From contig JASUTE010000024.1 of NCBI GenBank assembly GCA_030445745.1, positions 1-24,503 of the forward strand: DNA of 24,503 nucleotides, written 5' to 3'. The notes beneath the pieces were generated by a model. The model had not been told where the DNA came from. It made no database searches and was given only the letters and a program-made list of their open reading frames with translations. Shown in pieces: positions 8,261 to 14,635 of the stretch; position 1 is the stretch's first letter, and each line of letters opens with the position of its first letter. The stretch comes from Candidatus Cloacimonadota bacterium. Its GTDB lineage: Bacteria > Cloacimonadota > Cloacimonadia > Cloacimonadales > TCS61. The position numbers were made by a program, and so were the translations under genes.

Positions 8261-8447
8261 CTTTTCCTTTTTGTAGGTTCACTAAAATGGTTACAATAAT
8301 AGAATATACAATTCCTGCTATCACAGTTTTCAGCAGTATTTTTCCAAATTCCTGTTCATTTCTAAAAAATGGAATAAAATAATTAATAGAAAAAAAGATA
8401 ACTGAGAAAATAAGAAAAGATAGCACTAGATGGATGATATTTTTCAT
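8247..8447 (-). CDS. Small two-helix membrane protein, unknown function
   Basis: This 66-residue protein is not recognised. It has two predicted transmembrane segments (about 5-25 and 38-58) separated by a short loop (FRNEQEFGK), and a charged tail (KGKDEEK). It is judged real because it fits exactly between its neighbours: its start overlaps the methyltransferase stop by 4 bases (ATGA), and its end overlaps the UPF0104 gene by 14. It may be a subunit or stabiliser of the membrane protein encoded next (inference). Confidence 0.7.
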   Translation of the reverse strand: MKNIIHLVLSFLIFSVIFFSINYFIPFFRNEQEFGKILLKTVIAGIVYSIIVTILVNLQKGKDEEK

Positions 8448-9280
8448 ATTTGCCTCTGTGGTACGAAAAGATAAAATTTATGATGTGCCCAAATAGATTT
8501 AAAAAATTTGGGAGCATAATTTTCCAACCAGGAATATTTTAGCATTTTATAAGCAAAGTAGGGATCTTTATCCTGGTAATAACCTAAAATGGAGATCGAT
8601 TCCGATTTGGTTTTCAATATTTTATCCAGCTTCATTTTTTTTAGGAATTCCAGTTTAGGCATACCGATATCGGGCCAGGGAGGGCAATCAATATAATTTG
8701 ATTCGGTTAGTTTCCAGTCTCTTTGTTGAAAAAGTGGCACAAAATTTTGCGGAATGATATTTTTGGGATAAAAATCGGGGATATTTTCCATTTTCGTAGA
8801 ATATTTTTGACTTAGATAGCCTAACCCATACCGATTAGGAACGCAGATAAAGATTACCTTTTTTGTCACACGCGTTAATTCATTAATAAATGGAGCTAAA
8901 TCGGCTACGAACCACAAAGCAGAAAAGTTCCAGCTCATATCAAAATAGTCATCTTCAAAATCCAGAAAGTTATAACTATTCTGCATCCGGAAGGCTACCT
9001 GCTGACCAATTAATTTCCAAATATATTGTACCAGTTTCAAGCGATCTTCATTATGGTCAAGTAAGGTGATATTGCAACCCATTTTAGCCAGGCTTACACT
9101 GTTAATCCCACTAAGACCGGTAAAACCAAATATTGGTGCTTCCAAAACATTGGTAATTTTGTATTCTCTGGCAATTTTGCGTAATTTCCTATTTAAAATC
9201 ACCCGTTCATAAGAAGAGCCCAAGCCTTCATCGGGATTAGAGAAGTACCGCTGCCAATTATTTATAATGGGAATTGCCAT
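8444..9280 (-). CDS. Class I SAM-dependent methyltransferase-like protein
   Basis: This 278-residue protein has a Rossmann-type methyltransferase core. A motif I region (NVLEAPIFGFTGLSGI, about 44-59) is followed by ITLLDHNEDR (71-80), whose Asp is the usual ribose-binding acid, and a motif IV-like segment around FDMSWNFSALWF. The motif I glycine pattern (EAPIFGFTG) departs from the usual E/DxGxGxG, so the SAM site is atypical. The C-terminal half is family-specific and unrecognised. It lies 3 bases after the epimerase gene and overlaps the small membrane protein gene by 4. The substrate is unknown; a lipid, sugar or quinone-like acceptor would fit the operon. Confidence 0.75.
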   Translation of the reverse strand: MAIPIINNWQRYFSNPDEGLGSSYERVILNRKLRKIAREYKITNVLEAPIFGFTGLSGINSVSLAKMGCNITLLDHNEDRLKLVQYIWKLIGQQVAFRMQNSYNFLDFEDDYFDMSWNFSALWFVADLAPFINELTRVTKKVIFICVPNRYGLGYLSQKYSTKMENIPDFYPKNIIPQNFVPLFQQRDWKLTESNYIDCPPWPDIGMPKLEFLKKMKLDKILKTKSESISILGYYQDKDPYFAYKMLKYSWLENYAPKFFKSIWAHHKFYLFVPQRQI

Positions 9281-9283
9281 CCT

Positions 9284-10252
9284 CTACTTTTGCTCCTTAT
9301 ACCAGTTTATTACGCTACGAAACTGCGGGATAGTTTTAAAATGTTCCAAATTTAGATTTTTGTATAGCGGTTCTACATCGTAATACCAGCTACGAGAAAT
9401 AAGCTGAAAACGAGATTGCCACAGTTCATTTTTCAAAAATTTGGATATTTTTTCACCCCAGCGGAAAGGTTTTTCACCTATTATTCTATTTTCTGGGTAG
9501 GATTTACCATGCAATTCCTTGGAAATAAAATCGGTTAATTCCCATAAATTGGTAGGAAGATAATCGGCTGCATTGTATACTATGCCAGAGTTGAAAGATT
9601 TGTTTAAAAGTTGCAAAAAAGTATTTGTTACAAGTTGTACATTGGCAAGATGGATTTTTATCTCTTTATTGGGAAGCACCAGCAATTTTTTATCGATTAG
9701 TTTGGTAAGAGTGTAGGGGAAACCCCGATCACCTTCACCATAGGTAATACTGGGACGAACAATAGCTGCTTGTAACCCTTGCAGAATATATTTATTCAAT
9801 AATTTTTCTGACTGGATTTTAGTATAATGGTAGTAGTTATCATCTTGGAATTTAGTATCAGAAGATGCTGGGCAAGCAGATGGTATAGCGCCGTAAACAC
9901 CTACTGAACTACAAAAGAGGAACTTGGAATTATTTTTTAAAGCATTTAAAATAAGCTGTTCAGTAGCATCTACATTAGCCAGGAAATATTTCTGCTGACT
10001 AAAATTACGTCCACCGCGCAAAGCTCCGATGTGAATTATTGCCTCGAAGCCAGTTTGCTCCAAAAATTTTTGCAAAGTTTTAATATCTGTAAGGTCGATA
10101 TTGATAAATTCAACCTCATTTATGAACTCACGAATGCGTTTCTGATCGGTATTGGGACGGATAATAGCTGTTATATCATGATTTTGACGGATAAGTGCTC
10201 GCGCAATATTTTTTCCTATAAAACCGCTGATTCCAGTTAGTAAAATCTTCAT
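9284..10252 (-). CDS. NAD(P)-dependent epimerase/dehydratase (extended SDR)
   Basis: This 322-residue Rossmann protein has the extended SDR dinucleotide motif GISGFIG (7-13), IDLTD (52-56), the catalytic YxxxK at Y141-K145 and Ser in CSSVGVYG (114-121), followed by VRPSITYGEGD. It resembles nucleotide-sugar epimerases/dehydratases and the hopanoid-associated sugar epimerase-like group, but its substrate cannot be told from sequence. It is cytoplasmic. The start overlaps the PHP gene by 4 bases, and the methyltransferase follows after 3. In this operon it could make or modify a sugar head group or act on an isoprenoid intermediate (inference). Confidence 0.87.
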   Translation of the reverse strand: MKILLTGISGFIGKNIARALIRQNHDITAIIRPNTDQKRIREFINEVEFINIDLTDIKTLQKFLEQTGFEAIIHIGALRGGRNFSQQKYFLANVDATEQLILNALKNNSKFLFCSSVGVYGAIPSACPASSDTKFQDDNYYHYTKIQSEKLLNKYILQGLQAAIVRPSITYGEGDRGFPYTLTKLIDKKLLVLPNKEIKIHLANVQLVTNTFLQLLNKSFNSGIVYNAADYLPTNLWELTDFISKELHGKSYPENRIIGEKPFRWGEKISKFLKNELWQSRFQLISRSWYYDVEPLYKNLNLEHFKTIPQFRSVINWYKEQK

Positions 10253-11043
10253 GATCTAAGTTTGCTAAGTGTTTTTTTGAATCTATTCCAAAAGTTGTTT
10301 TTTCCCAGCTCAATATTTTCCAAATAGAATGCGTCTATGTTTTCGTTATTTATTACCTTTTTCGGGTTTTCTTCAGTAAGTAATTTAGAGGTGTAATTAT
10401 CAAATTTTTTGGTAAGTAAATCGGCTACTTCAGCTAAGAGATATTCACCGGAGCGGCAGTGGCAGTCGGAAGCTATAAAATGGCAATAGCCTAGTTCAAT
10501 TAATTTCCAAGCTGCTTTGGCAGAAACGCGACCATAGTTTCCCAGTAAACTACCGGCATTCACCTGAAGTAGAACATTTCTGTGCATAAATTCTTCAGCT
10601 ATCTCTGGCTTTTTTTTGATATCTGTATACCTTTCTGGATGTGCTAAAATCGGTTTGTAGCCAGAGCGTACTATCTGATAGAGTAACTCCTTTAGATTAA
10701 TAGGAAATCCAGTAAAATCTGTTTCTACCAAAACGTATTTTGTATCAGCAATATTCATCTGTTCCTTTTTAATATCATTCAGAATTTCTGGTTCCAGATA
10801 TACTTCGGCTGCTAGGTGCATTTTAATAGGAATCTGCTGCTTAGCTGCTTCTTGTTGCAGTTGCAAAAATTTCTCTTGGCGAATCTGGAGGGTGTTGTGA
10901 AATTGATTGCGAATATAATGCGAAGTGCAAACCAGTTCTGCTACACCTGCAGTAGCCATTTTTTGCAGGAAAGCCAAAGATGTTTCCATATCTGGGGAGC
11001 CATCATCGATTCCGGGTAGGATGTGAGTATGTATATCTATCAT
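10249..11043 (-). CDS. PHP-domain phosphatase (CpsB/CapC/YwqE type)
   Basis: This 264-residue protein carries the metal-binding set of the PHP-family tyrosine phosphatases: HTHILPGIDDG (H5, H7, D13, D14), TSHY (H42), E80, E107, AHPERY (H135, R138) and SDCHCR (D193, H195). Known relatives dephosphorylate bacterial tyrosine kinases in capsule systems. No BY-kinase or capsule export gene is in the window. It overlaps the ether-lipid synthase gene upstream and the epimerase downstream by 4 bases each. That raises the possibility that its substrate is a prenyl-glycerol phosphate rather than a phosphoprotein; this is inference only. Confidence 0.88.
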   Translation of the reverse strand: MIDIHTHILPGIDDGSPDMETSLAFLQKMATAGVAELVCTSHYIRNQFHNTLQIRQEKFLQLQQEAAKQQIPIKMHLAAEVYLEPEILNDIKKEQMNIADTKYVLVETDFTGFPINLKELLYQIVRSGYKPILAHPERYTDIKKKPEIAEEFMHRNVLLQVNAGSLLGNYGRVSAKAAWKLIELGYCHFIASDCHCRSGEYLLAEVADLLTKKFDNYTSKLLTEENPKKVINNENIDAFYLENIELGKNNFWNRFKKTLSKLRS

Positions 11044-11795
11044 TTTCTTTTAACCGAATGTACAGCCTCAGCAATTTTCTTTATTAAATTTGGATCTGGA
11101 TTTTTTTCTATTACGTTGCCCGTAACAACAAAATCTGCACCTGCTTCGGCCTTAGCTTTAGCTGTAGCAGCATCGCTGATACCACCACCTACAATAAGGG
11201 GAAGTTGAATATTTTCTTTTACTGCCGCTATCATTTCATTGGAGATGGAATAATGGGCGCCACTGCCAGCATCCATATATATAATTTTCATTCCTAAATA
11301 TTGCCCAGCCAGAGCATGAGCTATAGCTATATCACTTTTGTTGCGCGGTAAAGGCAGGCTGTTGCTCATGTAATGAACCGATGTGTGATTCCCAGATTCA
11401 ATAAGCATATAACCAGTAGCGATTGCTTCCATATTGTAGTGTTTTATTAGCGGAGCCGCTCTTACCTGTTCACCAATAAGCATCTGTGGATTTCGACTTG
11501 AAATTACACTAAGTAGCAGCAAAGCATCCGCATAAGGAGAAACAAAATTGAATATTCCAGGGAAAATGAGTACCGGAATATGCACACTTTTTTGTATCGC
11601 TTTCAGGATTTTCTCGAAATTATTATGCAGCATTATGCTACCGCCCACCAAAAGACCATCGGCTCCGTTTTCTTCACAGATTTTGGCCATCTGGCTGGCT
11701 TTACTAGGTTCCAGATTATCTGGATCTAATAGGCAAAAATAGTTGGCTTGTTTAGCAGCCATCTTTTCTAATTTTTCATAAATTTTCATATTCAT
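11040..11795 (-). CDS. Geranylgeranylglyceryl phosphate synthase (group II-like GGGPS/PcrB family)
   Basis: This TIM-barrel prenyltransferase joins a prenyl diphosphate to glycerol-1-phosphate by an ether bond, the first committed step of archaeal-type lipids. It has 251 residues. Motifs are LLDPDN (22-27), DGLLVGGS (46-53), FPGIFNFVSPYADALL (78-93), SSRNPQ (99-104), ATGYMLIESG (126-135), YMDAGSGA (173-180), VGGGIS (202-207) and VTGNVIE (224-230); the last three contain the phosphate-binding loops. The length and the SSRNP segment fit group II enzymes, found in archaea and Bacteroidota, better than the shorter heptaprenyl-specific Bacillus PcrB. The ATG at 11795 is chosen because it gives the same 4-base ATGA overlap seen elsewhere in this operon; ATGs at 11807 and 11789 are possible. 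It is flanked by the enzyme for the next step and by a C20 prenyl synthase. Confidence 0.94.
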   Translation of the reverse strand: MNMKIYEKLEKMAAKQANYFCLLDPDNLEPSKASQMAKICEENGADGLLVGGSIMLHNNFEKILKAIQKSVHIPVLIFPGIFNFVSPYADALLLLSVISSRNPQMLIGEQVRAAPLIKHYNMEAIATGYMLIESGNHTSVHYMSNSLPLPRNKSDIAIAHALAGQYLGMKIIYMDAGSGAHYSISNEMIAAVKENIQLPLIVGGGISDAATAKAKAEAGADFVVTGNVIEKNPDPNLIKKIAEAVHSVKRK

Positions 11796-12613
11796 ATCCC
11801 AAACCATAAAATTATTAAAATTAACACCATGTCAAATTTATTAAACTTAGACATCAAAGCAAAGTTCTTTTTTTCCGGTTTTTTTTGCAAGATTATAAAA
11901 AAGATAATTAGAGGAATGCTAACCAAAATATGTAATAGTGAAAACGTAATTAAACCGAAAAAATTGTTCAAATAGAAAATAAAATGTAAAGCAATGATTA
12001 AAATTATTGGAATTAAGGTAAACCCAGCGGTATTGTTACGTCCCAACTTTATAGCCAGGGTATGGGCTTGGGCTAGTCGGTCCCCTTCAATATCTTCACC
12101 ATCTTTCACCAATTCTCTGAGGAAGGTATAGATGAAAGCGTAGATAGCAATTACAATAGCATTGGAAATGTTTTCAGCGCAAATTCCTCCGTACAAGAAC
12201 GCTGAAGTAGCTGTGTAGGAAACCAGGAGATTACCTACCAATATGGTTTTCTTGAAATTTTTTGCGTAGAAAAACAGAACAAAACTGTTTATAAAGGCAA
12301 GAACTATGCAACCTATTTTCTGGGTAAGTAAGCTGAGAAAAATTCCCAATAAAAAAAGGATAACAGCGTAAAGGTAAGCCACATGAGGTGGCATTTTCCT
12401 AGCAGGAAGAATACGATTGGGTCGGTTAATCATATCTATTTTGATATCAAAAAAATCGTTTATTACATATCCAGCAGCAGCGATAATAGCAGCCGAGAGC
12501 ATAGCGAAAATTACCGGTGATAATTGAGGAGAATTATTTAAAAATGCAGCAAAAGCTACACAAGCAGCTACAAAAAAGCAGTTTAACGGCCTAATTATCT
12601 TGAAAAAAGCCAT
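11792..12613 (-). CDS. UbiA-family prenyltransferase, probable digeranylgeranylglyceryl phosphate synthase
   Basis: This 273-residue polytopic membrane protein of the UbiA superfamily has both Asp-rich motifs: NDFFDIKID (52-60), followed by NRPNRILPA, and RELVKDGEDIEGD (166-178). The NDxxDxxxD plus NRPxR pattern and the KDxEDxxGD motif fit digeranylgeranylglyceryl phosphate synthase, which adds the second C20 chain at sn-2 of GGGP. Its gene lies between GGGPS (4-base overlap) and a GGPP-type synthase (2-base gap), which supports this over menaquinone or haem O prenylation. There are about eight membrane segments. The product would be unsaturated archaetidic acid. Confidence 0.9.
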   Translation of the reverse strand: MAFFKIIRPLNCFFVAACVAFAAFLNNSPQLSPVIFAMLSAAIIAAAGYVINDFFDIKIDMINRPNRILPARKMPPHVAYLYAVILFLLGIFLSLLTQKIGCIVLAFINSFVLFFYAKNFKKTILVGNLLVSYTATSAFLYGGICAENISNAIVIAIYAFIYTFLRELVKDGEDIEGDRLAQAHTLAIKLGRNNTAGFTLIPIILIIALHFIFYLNNFFGLITFSLLHILVSIPLIIFFIILQKKPEKKNFALMSKFNKFDMVLILIILWFGI

Positions 12614-12615
12614 TT

Positions 12616-13503
12616 TTAGGGCAGACGTTCTTTTACCATGTTTACGAATTCAATTAGAATATCATTGTTTTTCATATTTTTTATCAGATTATATGAATCA
12701 CGTAACAGTTTTTCAGCTTTCTTTTTAGATTGTTCCAACCCGATAAGAGCCGGGTAGGTAGCTTTACTATTTTTGGAATCTCCTCCGGGTGCTTTTCCCA
12801 AAACTTCAAAACTGCCTACTTCATCCAAAATATCGTCTACTATCTGATAGGCTAAACCTAAATTGAGAGCATAGTTGCTTAAGGTGATAGTAGTATTTTC
12901 TTCTTCACCGTTCATAAGGCAGGCTAAATCAGTGGCAGCTTGCAGCAAAGCTCCTGTTTTTTTGTAATGAATATAGCGCAAGGTGTTCACATTTATCTTT
13001 TTACGAGTGGAGATAATATCGACTGCCTGACCACCTATCATACCGCGAGTAGAGATAGCTTTGGTGAGTATACGAATGCAACTAATAGCCTGTGAACGAT
13101 TTTTTAATTTTGTTAATACTTCAATCGCTTTGGTGATAAGTGCATCTCCAGCCAAAATTGCAGTAGCTTCATCGAATTTTACATGACAACTGGGTTTACC
13201 GCGACGTTCATCCGAATTATCTACGCTGGGTAAATCATCGTGGATAAGCGAAGCTGTATGAACAAATTCTATAGCAACTGCGATAGGGAGAAGTCTGTTT
13301 AAACGATTTATGTTTTTACGACCTATAAGCATTTCATAGGTGGCAAAAAACAGGATAGGACGCAGTCTTTTTCCATCTGATAAAACTGAATAGCGCATCG
13401 CTTGGTTAATTCTCTCTGGGTATTTATCTTCTGGGTCCAAAAATTTATCTAAAGCTTTTTCCAACAACTTACCACGCGTGCGAAAATATTCTTGTACTAA
13501 CAA
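12616..13503 (-). CDS. Polyprenyl synthetase, probable geranylgeranyl diphosphate synthase
   Basis: This trans-prenyl diphosphate synthase has 295 residues. The first Asp-rich motif is DDLPSVD (89-95), with the two-residue insertion of bacterial type II enzymes, followed by RRGKP. The second is DDILD (223-227). GKRLRP (44-49) and KTGAL are also present. The residue five before the first Asp is A84; E. coli farnesyl diphosphate synthase has Tyr there. A small residue at this position lets the chain extend past C15, so C20 product is favoured. It starts with TTG, supported by GAGG six bases upstream and by the absence of a nearby ATG. It is the first gene of the nine-gene operon and would supply GGPP to the two enzymes encoded next. 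Confidence 0.9.
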   Translation of the reverse strand: MLVQEYFRTRGKLLEKALDKFLDPEDKYPERINQAMRYSVLSDGKRLRPILFFATYEMLIGRKNINRLNRLLPIAVAIEFVHTASLIHDDLPSVDNSDERRGKPSCHVKFDEATAILAGDALITKAIEVLTKLKNRSQAISCIRILTKAISTRGMIGGQAVDIISTRKKINVNTLRYIHYKKTGALLQAATDLACLMNGEEENTTITLSNYALNLGLAYQIVDDILDEVGSFEVLGKAPGGDSKNSKATYPALIGLEQSKKKAEKLLRDSYNLIKNMKNNDILIEFVNMVKERLP

Positions 13504-13508
13504 ATTAA

Positions 13509-13512
13509 CCTC
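13509..13512 (-). promoter_or_regulatory. Ribosome binding site deciding the TTG start of the prenyl synthase
   Basis: GAGG on the - strand, within GTGAGGT, lies six bases upstream of TTG at 13503. No in-frame ATG or GTG lies at a comparable distance, so this site fixes the unusual start of the operon's first gene. Confidence 0.65.
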
Positions 13513-13551
13513 ACTTTATCTTATATTATCAAATCACATTGGAATTCACAC

Positions 13552-13580
13552 CAAATAAAAAAAACTATTTCTAATGTCAA
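13552..13580 (-). promoter_or_regulatory. Candidate promoter of the ether-lipid operon
   Basis: On the - strand a perfect TTGACA (13580-13575) is followed, after a 17-base spacer, by TATTTG (13557-13552), a weak -10. A second AT-rich candidate -10 (GATAATAT) lies nearer the gene, around 13525-13532. The true start is not certain, but the 208-base divergent region between this operon and mrp holds no gene and must carry promoters for both. Confidence 0.35.
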
Positions 13581-13638
13581 TAAATTAATTGGAGTTAAAT
13601 TAGTTTAATTGACAATGAGTTTCAATTTAAAAAAATGG

Positions 13639-13669
13639 TTGCAATCTTGATTTAAGAGTTAGCTATTAT
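13639..13669 (+). promoter_or_regulatory. Candidate promoter of the mrp-like gene
   Basis: TTGCAA (13639-13644) and TATTAT (13664-13669) form a possible -35/-10 pair with a 19-base spacer, longer than ideal. The -10 lies 42 bases before the start codon. This is a weak call. Confidence 0.28.
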
Positions 13670-13711
13670 AAGTTTTAAAGCTTTGCAGAAAAAATAGAAT
13701 ATGGAGGCATA

Positions 13712-14530
13712 ATGAGTAAAGTGCAGGGAAATTCTGAAGAAGAAAGGATGCAGGCCAATTTAGACCGCATTAAACACAAGCTTATCGTTATTAGTGGTAA
13801 AGGCGGGGTTGGGAAGAGCACGGTAGCAGTAAATGTGGCATTGGGATTAGCCCAAAAAGGCAAAAAGGTGGGACTTTTGGATGTAGATATCCACGGCCCT
13901 TCCGTAGCAAAAATGTTGGGAATAGAAAAAAAGACTCTGATGTTAGCCAAAGGCGAACAATATCCGGAACCGGTTAAAGTGACTGCTAATTTGTACGCAC
14001 TTAGCATTGCCACTCTTATGCCCAGTCCCGATGAACCGATAGTGTGGCGGGGCCCACTGAAGATGGGAGCCATAAAGCAGTTCTTGCGAGATATTAATTG
14101 GCCAAGTTTAGATTATTTAATCATCGATTCTCCCCCTGGAACAGGCGATGAGCCAATTAGTATCATTCAATTGCTAAAAAGTGTCGATGGTTCACTGATT
14201 GTATCTACACCGCAAGATGTGGCTTTGCTGGATGCCCGTAAAACAATTAAATTTTCACAGAAAATGAATGTACCTATTATAGGGCTTATAGAAAATATGT
14301 CCACATTTATCTGTCCACATTGCGGTAAGAAAACTGATATTTTCAAGGGCACAGGAGTAAAAAAAGCAGCAGAAGATTTTGGACTTGATATTTTAGGTAG
14401 TGTACCTATCGATGCAGCTATTGTGGAAAGTGGTGACAGCGGAAAATCCTATTTGGAAAAATTCAAAAACAGTCCATCGGCAAAAGAGATAAACAAAATT
14501 ATCGATAGTATAGAAGCTAAAATAAAATAG
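13712..14530 (+). CDS. mrp: Mrp/NBP35-family P-loop ATPase, Fe-S cluster carrier
   Basis: This 272-residue MinD/Mrp-type ATPase binds and transfers iron-sulfur clusters to apoproteins. The deviant Walker A motif GKGGVGKST (29-37) is followed by DVDIHGPS (57-64) and a Walker B-like IIDSPPGTGD (137-146). The family's cluster-binding CPHC is at 201-204. It lacks the N-terminal DUF59/MIP18 domain of longer bacterial Mrp proteins, so it is the compact NBP35/ApbC form. GGAGG precedes the ATG. It is a single-gene unit, divergent from the lipid operon and closed by its own terminator. Confidence 0.93.
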   Translation: MSKVQGNSEEERMQANLDRIKHKLIVISGKGGVGKSTVAVNVALGLAQKGKKVGLLDVDIHGPSVAKMLGIEKKTLMLAKGEQYPEPVKVTANLYALSIATLMPSPDEPIVWRGPLKMGAIKQFLRDINWPSLDYLIIDSPPGTGDEPISIIQLLKSVDGSLIVSTPQDVALLDARKTIKFSQKMNVPIIGLIENMSTFICPHCGKKTDIFKGTGVKKAAEDFGLDILGSVPIDAAIVESGDSGKSYLEKFKNSPSAKEINKIIDSIEAKIK

Positions 14531-14546
14531 GTTATGCTCTAATATT

Positions 14547-14580
14547 AAGGGACGATCTACCAGGTTGTCCCTTTTTTTAT
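14547..14580 (+). terminator. Intrinsic terminator after mrp
   Basis: AAGGGAC (14547-14553) pairs with GTCCCTT (14567-14573). The stem extends inward through G-U, A-U, U-G and C-G pairs to a small loop at ACC, and a run of T follows. It begins 17 bases after the mrp stop codon and separates mrp from the sensor-kinase operon. Confidence 0.88.
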
Positions 14581-14635
14581 TGACTTCCAAACTGCTTTTG
14601 TACATTCTTCCAAAAAATATACTCAGAGGTTTTCT

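Noticed and set aside
11040-11795. Heptaprenylglyceryl phosphate synthase (Bacillus-type PcrB)
   Set aside because: Length and motif details fit group II GGGPS, and the neighbouring UbiA and C20-type synthase genes fit the geranylgeranyl pathway better. Chain specificity is still unproven.
14580-14624. Promoter for the sensor-kinase operon (TTGACT with TACATT, or TATACT)
   Set aside because: The first pair has only a 15-base spacer and the second -10 lies too close to the start codon for a leader; evidence is too weak for a feature.
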